A stretch of 64,000 bases of DNA from Bradyrhizobium sp. CCGUVB4N (GCF_024199945.1 NZ_JANADP010000001.1:5580001-5644000), one strand, 5' to 3'. Counted from the first letter of the stretch, positions 16,658 through 25,780 are shown. Translations and numbers: made by a program. Notes: generated by a model from the letters alone, not told the origin.

Positions 16658-17683
16658 ATGGAATACCGACGCTTGGGCCGGTCCGGCCTCATGGTGCCCG
16701 CTTTGAGCCTTGGCACGGGCACGTTCGGCGGCGTCGGCCGTCTCGCGGCCTGGGGAACGACCGACGCCACCGAAGCGCGGCGCCTGCTGGACATTTGTCT
16801 CGAGGCCGGCGTGTCGATGTTCGACACCGCCGACGTCTATTCGCTCGGTGAATCCGAACGGGTTCTCGGCGAAGCCATCAAGGGCCGCCGCGACAAGGTG
16901 CTGGTCTCGACCAAAGCCACCTTCCGCTTCGGCGACGGCCCCAACGACGTCGGCTCGTCACGGCAGCATCTGCTCGCCGCCATCGACGCTTCGCTGAGCC
17001 GGCTCGGCACCGACTATATCGACCTGTTCCAGCTCCATGGCTTCGATGCCATGACCCCGCCTGAAGAGGTGCTCAGCACCCTCGATGTGCTCGTGCGCGC
17101 CGGCAAGATCCGCTATGTCGGCGTCTCGAATTTCTCGGGCTGGCACCTGATGAAGTCGCTCGGCGTCGCCGACAAGCACGGTTTTCCGCGCTACGTCGCC
17201 AACCAGACCTACTATTCGCTGGTCGGACGCGACTATGAGTGGGAGCTGATGCCGCTCGGTCTCGACCAGGGGCTCGGCGCCGTGGTCTGGTCGCCGCTCG
17301 GATGGGGCCGTCTCACCGGAAAGATCCGCCGCGGCCAGCCGAAGCCCGAAGTCAGCCGCCTGCCCCAGACCGCCGATTTCGGGCCGCCCGTGCCGGACGA
17401 ACACGTTTACCGCGTCGTCGACGCCATCGACGAGGTCGCCAAGGAGACGGGCAAGAGCGTCTCCCAGATTGCGCTGAACTGGCTGCTGCAACGTCCGACC
17501 GTTTCGACGCTGATCATCGGCGCCCGGAACGAGACACAGTTGCGCGAAAACCTCGGCGCGGTCGGATGGTCCTTGACCAAGGACCAGATCGCGAAGCTCG
17601 ATGCCGCGAGCAAGGTGACGTTGCCCTATCCGTACTGGCACCAGCGGGGGACCTTCTCCGACCGCAATCCGCCGCCGGTGTAA
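16658..17683 (+). CDS. Aldo/keto reductase
   Basis: A 341-aa NADPH-dependent oxidoreductase of the AKR superfamily (YajO/voltage-channel beta-like group). The tetrad is present: Asp and Tyr in SMFDTADVYSLGESERVLGE, Lys in KVLVSTKATFRFGDG and His in IDLFQLHGFDAM. The cofactor loop reads STLIIGARNETQLRENL. A GAGGAG site precedes ATG 16658. It sits beside a divergent-facing GlxA-type regulator that converges on its 3' end. Substrate unknown. Confidence 0.9.
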   Translation: MEYRRLGRSGLMVPALSLGTGTFGGVGRLAAWGTTDATEARRLLDICLEAGVSMFDTADVYSLGESERVLGEAIKGRRDKVLVSTKATFRFGDGPNDVGSSRQHLLAAIDASLSRLGTDYIDLFQLHGFDAMTPPEEVLSTLDVLVRAGKIRYVGVSNFSGWHLMKSLGVADKHGFPRYVANQTYYSLVGRDYEWELMPLGLDQGLGAVVWSPLGWGRLTGKIRRGQPKPEVSRLPQTADFGPPVPDEHVYRVVDAIDEVAKETGKSVSQIALNWLLQRPTVSTLIIGARNETQLRENLGAVGWSLTKDQIAKLDAASKVTLPYPYWHQRGTFSDRNPPPV

Positions 17684-17694
17684 GTGCGCCGCAC

Positions 17695-18648
17695 CTAGCG
17701 CAGATTGGCACGAAGCTCGCGCACGCCTCGCCCGAGGCGCTCGCGCAGCAGCGTGCGTAACGTCGCGCCGTCGACGTAACCGACCTCGGCGGCGATGGCG
17801 TCGAGGTCGAGCCCACTGCCGTGAAGCAGGGACTGGGCGCGCTCGACCCGGAGATCCTGGAAATAGGATAGCGGTGATTTGCCGAGTACGGCCTCGCAGC
17901 GCCGCTGCAAGGTGCGTGCGCTCGTCGCCAATGCGTTCGCGGCCTTTTGCAGCGAAAACCCCTCCTTGAGGTGATCGCGCGCCCATCGCTCGAAGCGAAG
18001 GATGAGCGGATCGGCCTGCGCCAGATGATTGGGGATGATGTAGGGCGCCTGCGAAGAGCGGATGTCGGCAAGCAGATAGCGCGAGACCAGCGTCGACAGT
18101 TCCGGGCTCGCCTTGCGGATCAGCCAAAGCGCCAGATCAAGATGCCCCAGCGCTGCGCCTGCCGTGACGCCGACGTCCGTCGGCACCAGCATTCGGGATT
18201 CATCGAGCCTGACGTTCGGATAACGCTGCCGAAACAGTGGCGCGAGCCACCATGTCGTCGTTGCCTCGCGATGATCGAGCAGTCCGGCCTCGGCCAGAAG
18301 AAACGTGCCGATGCAGGATGCCGCGATCTGCGCACCTTCGGCGTGCCATTTGCGCAATTGCGCCTGCGCCCGAACGACGTCTCGGCGCTGGAGCGCCGCA
18401 ATCAGCGGCTCGGGCCTGCCCGTGTTCAACGCCGGCACGACAACCCAGTCCGGCTTCAGGTCCGGCGATACTGGCTGTGTGGGGATCGAGAGACCCTGAC
18501 CGGACCGAACCCGCCGCCGCATCCCCACGATCGACACGTCGAAACGCGGTGTGCCGTTCGCAAAATTGTTGGCGAGCGTGAACGCATCGAGCAACACGGT
18601 GAGCCCGGTGTCGAACAGATCATCAAGCGCGAGGATCGCAAGACGCAT
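17695..18648 (-). CDS. GlxA family transcriptional regulator (DJ-1/PfpI domain plus AraC HTH)
   Basis: A 317-aa regulator. Residues 1-185 form a DJ-1/PfpI-like domain with the nucleophile-elbow Cys in GAQIAASCIGTFLLAEAGLL. Residues 215-315 carry an AraC-type double helix-turn-helix (EGFSLQKAANALATSARTLQ, LDLDAIAAEVGYVDGATLRT). Such proteins sense small metabolites. The start at 18648 faces, across 270 bp, the operon-like pair of small alpha/beta-barrel proteins, which it may control. A 12-bp direct repeat sits just upstream of both transcription units. Confidence 0.88.
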   Translation of the reverse strand: MRLAILALDDLFDTGLTVLLDAFTLANNFANGTPRFDVSIVGMRRRVRSGQGLSIPTQPVSPDLKPDWVVVPALNTGRPEPLIAALQRRDVVRAQAQLRKWHAEGAQIAASCIGTFLLAEAGLLDHREATTTWWLAPLFRQRYPNVRLDESRMLVPTDVGVTAGAALGHLDLALWLIRKASPELSTLVSRYLLADIRSSQAPYIIPNHLAQADPLILRFERWARDHLKEGFSLQKAANALATSARTLQRRCEAVLGKSPLSYFQDLRVERAQSLLHGSGLDLDAIAAEVGYVDGATLRTLLRERLGRGVRELRANLR

Positions 18649-18831
18649 GGCGTGAATGACCTTAAAGTTGGCAATTACGACGATACCGAAATCAGCGCAT
18701 CGCGCCTACACCAATCCTGCGCAAGGTTGAAACGGCGCAGCTCGAATTGGCCGAAACCGCGGCACGATCGCGTGGATAATGCCTGCTTTTCCGCCCGTCC
18801 AGCCGTCCAACCTCTCGCGGCGTGAATGACA
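18649..18831. promoter_or_regulatory. Direct repeat GGCGTGAATGAC in a divergent promoter region (possible operator)
   Basis: Identical 12-mers at 18649-18660 and 18820-18831, each followed by a similar A/T-rich stretch (cttaaagttggcaatt and accaaaattgtcgttt). One copy touches the GlxA-type regulator's start; the other lies 89 bp before the gene at 18920. The placement suggests an operator pair for the regulator, inferred from position only. Confidence 0.4.
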
Positions 18832-18919
18832 CCAAAATTGTCGTTTCCGCCTACATCAACGAGCGATGGATCGGTCCATCCGATCCTCACCCGCACCTGG
18901 TCACAGAAGGAGATCACTC

Positions 18920-19213
18920 ATGAAAGTCATGGCTGTCGCATCGATCACCAAGCCGCTCTCGCCGGAGCAGCGGCAGCAGATCATGCCGAGCGAAGTCCCC
19001 GCGACCCTCAAGCTCTATCTCGACGGCAAGATCGAGCAGTTCTGGTATCGCCAGGACGCACCTGGCGTGATCTTCCTCATGAACGTCGAATCCGTCGAGC
19101 AAGCCAAGACGACGATCGAAGCGCTGCCGCTCGTGACCAACGGATTCGCGAAATATGAATTCATGCAGGTTGGCCCCCTCGCCCCGCTCGGTCTGCTCAT
19201 TCAGGCCAAGTGA
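18920..19213 (+). CDS. Small ferredoxin-fold protein (muconolactone isomerase/YciI-like), cytosolic paralogue
   Basis: A 97-aa protein that looks like a dimeric alpha/beta-barrel domain (MKVMAVASITKPLSPEQRQQ, then TLKLYLDGKIEQFWYRQD, PGVIFLMNVESVEQAKTTIE, PLAPLGLL). ATG 18920 has a near-perfect AAGGAG Shine-Dalgarno. No signal peptide. It is a clear paralogue of the exported protein at 19405-19809: both share LYLDGKIEQ, a PGV(I/A)F segment and GPL-PL. Ligand or reaction unknown; neighbours suggest control by the divergent GlxA-type regulator. Confidence 0.8.
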   Translation: MKVMAVASITKPLSPEQRQQIMPSEVPATLKLYLDGKIEQFWYRQDAPGVIFLMNVESVEQAKTTIEALPLVTNGFAKYEFMQVGPLAPLGLLIQAK

Positions 19214-19404
19214 CCGGAGCTTTGGCGTCACGTCTCAAGCACAACACGCGTCGCCGCTCTTGTTCGGCGGCGACGCGATGACGACGGTCCGAGGACAGGA
19301 TGGACACGTAGACGTGACAGGTTCGAGCGTGGCACGGCTCTGGTCCAGACGTCTCTTGAAAAGCACATCAATGAATCTGAATGCACGTCCCATCGGGAGG
19401 ACAC

Positions 19405-19809
19405 ATGCAAAAGTCTATCACTTTCGCCTTCATCGGCTTGGTTCTCAGCTTGGCAAGTCCGGCTGCCGGACATGCCCAATCCGCCAATCCACCGACACCG
19501 ACAACGCATATCCTCGCGATCGGAACGCTGAACCCCGGCGTCGATCCCACGGCCGCGCGCGCGATCCTGCCGACGGAAGTCAAGGAAACGGTGAAGCTCT
19601 ATCTCGATGGCAAGATCGAGCAGTGGTATTCGCTGCAGGGACGTCCCGGCGTCGCCTTCATCCTGAACGTCACGGACCCCGTGGCGGCACACGAGATGTT
19701 GGAGAAGCTACCGCTGGGTCAGGCCCATCTCATGAGCTTCGAGCTTATCCCGCTCGGCCCGCTCAATCCGCTGCGGCAGTTGCAGGGCATGGCGCCGGGC
19801 TCGCCGTAG
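19405..19809 (+). CDS. Exported paralogue of the small ferredoxin-fold protein
   Basis: A 134-aa protein with a signal peptide (SITFAFIGLVLSLASPAAGH, cut near HAQ-SAN). The mature part repeats the fold of the preceding gene: THILAIGTLNPGVDPTAARA, VKLYLDGKIEQWYSLQGRPG, VAFILNVTDPVAAHEMLEKL, ELIPLGPLNPL. ATG 19405 is preceded by GGGAGG. It looks like a tandem duplication in which one copy gained export to the periplasm. No catalytic residues can be named. Confidence 0.78.
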   Translation: MQKSITFAFIGLVLSLASPAAGHAQSANPPTPTTHILAIGTLNPGVDPTAARAILPTEVKETVKLYLDGKIEQWYSLQGRPGVAFILNVTDPVAAHEMLEKLPLGQAHLMSFELIPLGPLNPLRQLQGMAPGSP

Positions 19810-19876
19810 GCGGCTTGAGCTGCATCAAGCCGGCCTCGATGGATCGTGGCATCGTGCGGCCTTGCGAGGCAGCCCG

Positions 19877-20038
19877 ATGCGCCGATTTGCCATGAAGGCC
19901 CTGTTCGCCGTCCTCAATCTCGATCGCGCCGAGCGGACGCGGATCGATTGGGATCGCACCGCCATCGTCGTCTCCACGGCGGTGACGCTCGGGCTTGTCG
20001 CGCTCTACGTCGTCGGCAAGGCGACCTCACGCTGGTGA
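19877..20038 (+). CDS. Small membrane protein (53 aa)
   Basis: An open frame of 53 codons from ATG 19877 (alternative ATG 19892). It begins with basic/amphipathic residues (MRRFAMKALFAVLNLDRAER) and has one transmembrane segment (TAIVVSTAVTLGLVALYVVG) before a short basic tail ending SRW. A gcgaggcag purine stretch precedes the start. Codon third positions are GC-rich, as in real genes here. No family recognised. Confidence 0.5.
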   Translation: MRRFAMKALFAVLNLDRAERTRIDWDRTAIVVSTAVTLGLVALYVVGKATSRW

Positions 20039-20186
20039 GTGTGCGAACGGCCCGCCGATCCATGCCTGTGGCGCCGGGAGGCCTGTTTCCGGCACAGGAA
20101 CCGCCCGTGTCCTGCCGGGTTGCGGTGGATAGCGCAATTTCCTAATCCGGAGAGCATTCACGGCTCGAATCAAGCACGCTTTCATT

Positions 20187-21608
20187 ATGTCGTCTGTCCC
20201 GATCGAGCATGCCGACGGCTTGCCACAGCCCCAGCGCAATCAGGCGATCCTCACCATTGCGCTCGGCATCCTCATGGCCGTCGTCGACAGCGCCATCGCC
20301 AATGTCGCGCTGCCGACGATCGCAACCGACCTGAACGCGAGCCCGGCTTTCTCGATCTGGATCGTCAACGGCTATCAGCTCGCGATCACGATCTCGCTGT
20401 TGCCGCTGGCGTCACTCGGCGAGATCGTCGGCTATCGCCGCGTCTACCTGGTCGGGCTGGCACTGTTCACGCTCGCATCCGCCTTCTGCGCGCTGGCGCA
20501 TACGCTGCCGTTGCTGACGATCGCGCGCATCATCCAGGGGTTCGGCGCGGCCGGCATCATGAGCGTCAACTCGGCCCTGGTGCGCTTCACCTATCCGCGC
20601 AACCTGCTCGGCCGTGGCATCGGGCTCAATGCGCTCGTCGTCGCCTTCTCCGCCGCGGTCGGGCCGACGCTCGCCGCCGGCATCCTCGCAGTCGGCAGCT
20701 GGCCCTGGCTGTTTGCCATCAACGTTCCGCTCGGCGTGGTCACGCTCGTACTCGGCCTGCGCAGCCTGCCGCACACGACGCCCGCGAGCCATTCCTTCGA
20801 CTGGCAGAGCGCGGGGCTGTCGGCGATCACCTTCGGCGTCGGCATTGCCGCGATCGACAGCGTCGGCCACGGCGAGGCGCCGATCACCTGCCTCGTGCAG
20901 TTCGCGATCGCGATCGCCGCCGGCGCGCTGCTCATTTATCGCGAGACGCACATGAAGTCGCCGCTGCTGCCGGTTGACCTGTTGCGCATCCCGGTGTTCG
21001 GACTCTCGATTGCGACCTCGATCGCCTCGTTCTGCGGGCAGATGCTGGCGTTCGTCGCGATCCCCTTCTACCTCCAGAGCCGCTTCGGCTATTCGGCCGT
21101 GCATATGGGCCTCTTGATCACACCGTGGCCGATTGCGGTGGCGTTCGCGGCGCCCCTCGCCGGCCGCCTGGTCGAGCACTATCCCGCCGGCCTGCTCGGG
21201 GGCATCGGGCTGACGCTGTTTGCCGGTGGCCTCGCCGGTCTCGCCTTCCTGCCCGCAAGCCCGACACCGCTCGACGTGGTCTGGCGGATGGCGCTGGCGG
21301 GCTTTGGCTTCGGCCTGTTCCAGACGCCCAACAACCGCACCATGATCGCAGCCGCCCCGCGCGAGCGCTCCGGCGGGGCCAGCGGCATGCTGGGCACCGC
21401 GCGGCTGCTGGGCCAGACCACCGGCGCTGCGCTGGTGGCGCTGTTCCTCGGCCGCTATCCGGTCGAGGGAACCCGGATCGCGCTCCTCACCGGCGTTGGA
21501 TTTGCGCTCTGCGGCGCCATGCTGAGCATGCTGCGGCTGTCGCCGGCGGGTGCACGCGGTGCCGAGCACGTCCGTGTGCAGGACGACCAGCGCCTGCGGG
21601 GCGAATAG
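20187..21608 (+). CDS. MFS transporter, DHA2 (14-TMS) family
   Basis: A 473-aa major facilitator. The first helix has the DHA2 signature (GILMAVVDSAIANVALPTIA), followed by FSIWIVNGYQLAITISLLPL with the arrangement of EmrB-type drug exporters, and the antiporter-like motif GPTLAAGILAVGSWPWLFAI. Fourteen hydrophobic segments can be counted. It is probably a proton-coupled exporter of a toxic organic compound. No membrane-fusion partner lies nearby, so it likely acts alone. Inner membrane. Confidence 0.9.
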   Translation: MSSVPIEHADGLPQPQRNQAILTIALGILMAVVDSAIANVALPTIATDLNASPAFSIWIVNGYQLAITISLLPLASLGEIVGYRRVYLVGLALFTLASAFCALAHTLPLLTIARIIQGFGAAGIMSVNSALVRFTYPRNLLGRGIGLNALVVAFSAAVGPTLAAGILAVGSWPWLFAINVPLGVVTLVLGLRSLPHTTPASHSFDWQSAGLSAITFGVGIAAIDSVGHGEAPITCLVQFAIAIAAGALLIYRETHMKSPLLPVDLLRIPVFGLSIATSIASFCGQMLAFVAIPFYLQSRFGYSAVHMGLLITPWPIAVAFAAPLAGRLVEHYPAGLLGGIGLTLFAGGLAGLAFLPASPTPLDVVWRMALAGFGFGLFQTPNNRTMIAAAPRERSGGASGMLGTARLLGQTTGAALVALFLGRYPVEGTRIALLTGVGFALCGAMLSMLRLSPAGARGAEHVRVQDDQRLRGE

Positions 21609-21735
21609 CGGCACCGACCCTGGTTAGCACGCCCCCAACGCGCAACCTGTGCGTGGCTTAACTATCTGTACGAATGACGTATTGCCCTCCCGCTCCGGTT
21701 GCGCTTGATTGGCGGCGGGGAACCAGGGGCATTTC

Positions 21736-22194
21736 ATGCGTTTATTTGGAATAGTGGCGCTCAGCGTCATGCTGGGCGGCTGCGCGTCTGTCACACGCGG
21801 CACGACCGAGAATATCAGCATCTCGTCGACACCATCAGGCGTTGAAGCTGTCGTCAGCGGGATGGAAGTGCCAACCACCTGCACGACGCCTTGCTCGGTG
21901 GTCGTCAAGCGCAACGCCGACCTCTCCATCACCTTCCAGAAGGAAGGCTATGAACCACAGATCGTGCCGCTCAGCCGGGACATCCAGACCGGAGGGGCCG
22001 CGGGCTTCGCCGGCAATCTTCTGCTTGGCGGTGTCGTCGGCATGGGCGTCGATGCCGCGACGGGCGCGGCAACCGACCACAAACCAAATCCGGTCATCGT
22101 CACGATGCAGCCGTCGGCCCCTCCCCGCGCACGACCGCCCGCCCCAAGGAAGCCGCGACCGCCGGCTGCGGCGGCTCCCGAAGCCGGCACCTAG
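21736..22194 (+). CDS. Lipoprotein with PEGA-like domain
   Basis: A 152-aa lipoprotein. The signal peptide ends in a lipobox LGGC (RLFGIVALSVMLGGCAS). The mature part has a beta-rich segment like PEGA/carboxypeptidase-regulatory folds (ISSTPSGVEAVVSGMEVPTT, CTTPCSVVVKRNADLSITFQ, KEGYEPQIVPL), then a Gly-rich hydrophobic stretch (GGAAGFAGNLLLGGVVGMGV) and a Pro/Ala-rich tail. This resembles proteins described as translation-initiation-factor-2-like lipoproteins in rhizobia. ATG 21736 is chosen for the lipobox distance. Confidence 0.82.
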   Translation: MRLFGIVALSVMLGGCASVTRGTTENISISSTPSGVEAVVSGMEVPTTCTTPCSVVVKRNADLSITFQKEGYEPQIVPLSRDIQTGGAAGFAGNLLLGGVVGMGVDAATGAATDHKPNPVIVTMQPSAPPRARPPAPRKPRPPAAAAPEAGT

Positions 22195-22217
22195 AATCCG
22201 GCACCGCGACGCAAACA

Positions 22218-22245
22218 AAAAGGCCGGCTTTACAGCCGGCCTTTT
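22218..22245. terminator. Bidirectional intrinsic terminator between lipoprotein gene and clpA
   Basis: A perfect 11-bp stem AAAAGGCCGGC/GCCGGCCTTTT (22218-22228 and 22235-22245) with a TTTACA loop. T-runs on both strands serve the two convergent genes. Confidence 0.85.
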
Positions 22246-22263
22246 CGATTCATGATGCGCCAA

Positions 22264-24672
22264 TCAAGCCTTGACCAGCGGGCCCTTCGAGGTCGGCCCC
22301 TTGGAGCCGCCGGGGCCGCCCGGCTTGTTGGGCTTGCCCGGCGGGCGCTTGCGCGCTGGCAGCTTTTCCTGCTTCGGCGTGACCGGGCCCTCGACGAACT
22401 CGAAACCGATCTTCTCCTTGGTCTCGTCAGCCTCGTCCTTGACCAGGACGACGCGGACATGACCGCCGCCCTTGAGCTTGCCGAACAGCACCTCGTCAGC
22501 CAGCGGCTTCTTGATGTGCTCCTGGATGACGCGGGCCATCGGCCGCGCACCCATCTGCTCGTCGTAGCCGTGCTGGACCAGCCAGGTCTTGGCGGGCTCC
22601 GACAGCTCGATGGTGACGTCGCGGTCGCCAAGCTGCGCTTCGAGCTGAAGCACGAACTTCTCGACCACGGTGCCGATGACCTCGACGCTGAGATGGCCGA
22701 ACGAGACGATGGCATCGAGACGGTTGCGGAATTCCGGCGCGAACTGCCGGTTGATCGCCTCGTGGTCATCGCCTTCCCGCTTCGAGCGCGTGAAGCCGAA
22801 CGCCTGCTTGGCGAGATCCGAAGCACCCGCATTCGTGGTCATGATCAGGATCACGTTGCGGAAGTTGACCTGCTTGCCGTTGTGGTCGGTGAGCCGGCCA
22901 TGATCCATGATCTGGAGCAGCACGTTGTAGAGGTCGGGATGCGCCTTCTCGATTTCGTCGAGCAGCACCACGCAGTGCGGATGCTGGTCGACGCCGTCGG
23001 TCAGGAGACCGCCCTGGTCGAAGCCGACATAACCGGGAGGCGCACCGATCAGGCGCGACACGGTGTGACGCTCCATGTACTCCGACATGTCGAAGCGCAG
23101 CAGCTCGACGCCGAGTGTCGCCGCGAGTTGCTTGGCAACCTCGGTCTTGCCGACGCCGGTCGGGCCCGAGAACAGGTAGCAACCGATCGGCTTCTCCGGC
23201 TCGCGCAGGCCCGCGCGTGCGAGCTTGATCGAAGCGGCAAGCGACTCGATCGCCTTGTCCTGGCCGAACACGGTGCGCTTCAGGGTCTGCTCGAGATGCT
23301 TGAGCACCTCGGCGTCGTCCTTCGACACGCTCTTCGGCGGAATCCGCGCCATCGAGGCGATCGTGGTCTCGATCTCCTTGATGCCGATGGTCTTCTTGCG
23401 CTTGTTCTCGGCGACCAGCATCTGCGCCGCGCCGGACTCGTCGATCACGTCGATCGCCTTGTCGGGCAGCTTGCGGTCGTGGATGTAGCGCGACGAGAGC
23501 TGCACCGCGGCCTCGATCGCCTCATTGGTGTACTTCAGCCGGTGGTAGTCTTCGAAGTACGGCTTGAGGCCCTTGAGGATCGCGATCGCGTCCTCGACGG
23601 TCGGCTCGTTGATGTCGATCTTCTGGAAGCGCCGCACCAGCGCGCGGTCCTTCTCGAAGTGCTGGCGGTATTCCTTGTAGGTGGTCGAGCCCATGCAGCG
23701 GATCGTGCCCGAGGCAAGCGCCGGCTTGAGCAGGTTCGAGGCATCCATCGCCCCGCCCGACGTCGCACCCGCACCGATCACGGTGTGGATTTCGTCGATG
23801 AACAGGATGGCGTTGGGATGGGCTTCGAGCTCCTTGAGCACCTGCTTCAGGCGCTCCTCGAAGTCGCCGCGATAGCGCGTGCCGGCGAGCAGCGTGCCCA
23901 TGTCGAGCGAGAACACGGTCGCAGCCGCCAGAACCTCCGGCACCTCGCTGTCGACGATGCGCTTGGCCAGGCCCTCCGCGATCGCGGTCTTGCCGACACC
24001 GGCCTCGCCCACGAACAGCGGATTGTTCTTCTGCCTGCGGCACAGCACCTGGATCGCGCGGTTGATCTCGGAATTACGTCCGATCACCGGATCGATCTTG
24101 CCGTCACGTGCCTTCTTGTTGAGGTTGACGCAATAGGTCTCGAGCGCCTCGCCCTTCTTCTTGGCGTCCTCGGCACCCTTGGTCTCGGTCTCCTCGTCGA
24201 CGCCGCGCACCGGCCGCGCCTCGGAGACGCCCGGCCGCTTGGCAATGCCGTGGCTGATATAGTTGACGGCGTCGTAGCGCGTCATGTCCTGCTCCTGCAG
24301 GAAGTACGCGGCATGACTCTCGCGCTCGGCGAAGATCGCGATCAACACGTTCGCACCGGTCACCTCTTCGCGACCGGAAGATTGCACGTGGATCACCGCG
24401 CGCTGGATCACGCGTTGGAAACCGGCAGTCGGCTTGGCGTCGTCGGCGCCGTCCGTCACCAGATTTTCGAATTCGGTCTCAAGATAATTGACGAGGCTCG
24501 TGCGGAGCTTGTCGAGATCGACGCTACAGGCACGCATGACCGCGGCTGCATCGGAGTCATCGATCAAGGAGAGCAGGAGATGCTCGAGCGTCGCATACTG
24601 GTGATGACGCTCGTTGGCGATCGCCAGTGCACGATGCAGGGATTGTTCAAGGCTTTGGGAAAAAGTCGGCAT
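22264..24672 (-). CDS. clpA: ClpA, ATP-dependent Clp protease ATP-binding subunit
   Basis: An 802-aa AAA+ unfoldase that feeds substrates to ClpP. The N-domain spans about residues 1-145. The first ATPase module has Walker A GEAGVGKTA and Walker B ILFIDEIHTVIGAG; the second has Walker A GPTGVGKTE and Walker B VVLLDEIEKAHPDLYN. A ClpP-docking-loop Ile-Gly-Leu/Phe tripeptide is expected in the second module but I did not fix its position. The C-terminus has a Lys/Pro/Gly-rich extension (KRPPGKPNKPGGPGGSKGP). clpS lies upstream on the same strand; the 292-bp gap suggests a separate promoter. Confidence 0.97.
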   Translation of the reverse strand: MPTFSQSLEQSLHRALAIANERHHQYATLEHLLLSLIDDSDAAAVMRACSVDLDKLRTSLVNYLETEFENLVTDGADDAKPTAGFQRVIQRAVIHVQSSGREEVTGANVLIAIFAERESHAAYFLQEQDMTRYDAVNYISHGIAKRPGVSEARPVRGVDEETETKGAEDAKKKGEALETYCVNLNKKARDGKIDPVIGRNSEINRAIQVLCRRQKNNPLFVGEAGVGKTAIAEGLAKRIVDSEVPEVLAAATVFSLDMGTLLAGTRYRGDFEERLKQVLKELEAHPNAILFIDEIHTVIGAGATSGGAMDASNLLKPALASGTIRCMGSTTYKEYRQHFEKDRALVRRFQKIDINEPTVEDAIAILKGLKPYFEDYHRLKYTNEAIEAAVQLSSRYIHDRKLPDKAIDVIDESGAAQMLVAENKRKKTIGIKEIETTIASMARIPPKSVSKDDAEVLKHLEQTLKRTVFGQDKAIESLAASIKLARAGLREPEKPIGCYLFSGPTGVGKTEVAKQLAATLGVELLRFDMSEYMERHTVSRLIGAPPGYVGFDQGGLLTDGVDQHPHCVVLLDEIEKAHPDLYNVLLQIMDHGRLTDHNGKQVNFRNVILIMTTNAGASDLAKQAFGFTRSKREGDDHEAINRQFAPEFRNRLDAIVSFGHLSVEVIGTVVEKFVLQLEAQLGDRDVTIELSEPAKTWLVQHGYDEQMGARPMARVIQEHIKKPLADEVLFGKLKGGGHVRVVLVKDEADETKEKIGFEFVEGPVTPKQEKLPARKRPPGKPNKPGGPGGSKGPTSKGPLVKA

Positions 24673-24964
24673 TCGCGTCCTCTATGGCCCCCACCATCAT
24701 GATCGCCATCGCCCGGTCAGGCAACAACAACCTTTGTCACATATAGTTATACAAGACCGCGGCAAAAGACCGGTTCCGCGACTCGATAGGCATTACGCGC
24801 CCACCGCATTCTCGATGCAAAACCCGTTCCGATTTGGGCAAAACTACCCATTTGGGCAGGATCGGCGTCGGCGCTGATTTTCGCCGGATCGCGCAGCGGT
24901 ATCCGCCGGCATCACACACGCACGATCAGAACCGATCTAAAGAACGCGGGACTCGAACGCGCAG

Positions 24965-25297
24965 TTATTTCTTTTCCATCACGCATTGCAGCGGGTGCTG
25001 GTGCTTGCGGGCGAAATCCATCACCTGCGTCACCTTGGTCTCGGCAATCTCGTAGGTGAACACGCCGCACTCGCCGATCCCGTGATGATGGACGTGCAGC
25101 ATGATCTTGGTCGCGGCTTCGACGTCCTTCTGGAAGAACTTCTCCAGCACGTGGACGACGAATTCCATCGGCGTGTAGTCGTCGTTGAGGATCAGCACGC
25201 GATAGAGGTTGGGCCGCTTGGTCTTCGGCTTGACCTTGGTGATGACGGACGTGTTCGGACCCGTCGGGCCACCGGAACGGTTCTCATCATTGCTCAT
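24965..25297 (-). CDS. clpS: ClpS, ATP-dependent Clp protease adaptor
   Basis: An adaptor of about 110 aa that delivers N-degron proteins to ClpA. The core is intact: LYRVLILNDDYTPMEFVVHV, then FFQKDVEAATKIMLHVHHHG, GVFTYEIAETKV and HPLQCVMEKK. The N-degron-pocket residues (NDD, M of TPMEF, HxxG) are present. The N-terminal arm is disordered and charged (NRSGGPTGPNTS). The frame is open to 25357, but ATG 25297 (MSNDENRSG) gives the usual length. The 292 bp between clpS and clpA hold A/T-rich stretches and no gene. Confidence 0.95.
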   Translation of the reverse strand: MSNDENRSGGPTGPNTSVITKVKPKTKRPNLYRVLILNDDYTPMEFVVHVLEKFFQKDVEAATKIMLHVHHHGIGECGVFTYEIAETKVTQVMDFARKHQHPLQCVMEKK

Positions 25298-25780
25298 CCG
25301 GGGAGCGTGGGCGGCGGCAGCCGCGGACAGGTCGAGTCTGGAAGTCAGTTGCGGCATGGCTCAGGCGTTCAAATTCCCCACGGAAGCGTATGACGGTTTA
25401 CCGCGCGGTCCCGCACCGGGAGCCTCGCACGGACGCGCCGCCTTGTTGGATCGCCGCTTCCAACCGGCCCGGTCGAAGCCGGATCGATTTCAGGGAATAT
25501 GGGCCCGCCCCCGGCCCGCCGCAAGCATGCAGGGGCTCAGCCGATGCGGCCGCGACGGTCCCGATTCCCGTCCGGACGATCCGGGCCAAGGTTAACCAAT
25601 CCAGACTGATTTGCCAAAAATTTCCCGCTGGCCCGTTCAGAAGGTGTTGACCAGGAACCTGACGCGGGCGTGACCGCGGCGGTTTGGCGCGGGATTTCCC
25701 CGTTTTTCTACGGCCTAATTTACCCGACATTCAAAGCTGTGGCGTGAAATCGGGCAAAACCACAGATCTCGGGGCTCGTC
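25298..25780. other. Intergenic region without a recognised gene
   Basis: About 480 bases between clpS and the vWA/Tad-like gene, which diverge. It must hold both promoters, but no clear -35/-10 pair, operator or RNA motif could be read. Several ORFs cross it without family-like content. Confidence 0.5.

Noticed and set aside
22252..24702. Long plus-strand ORF (816 aa) opposite clpA
   Set aside because: Antisense shadow of clpA; composition is typical of out-of-phase high-GC frames and it would run through the terminator.
24940..24964. tRNA T-arm-like string (gttcgagtcccgcg) after the clpS stop, minus strand
   Set aside because: Only a T-loop-like stretch; no acceptor, D or anticodon arm could be built.
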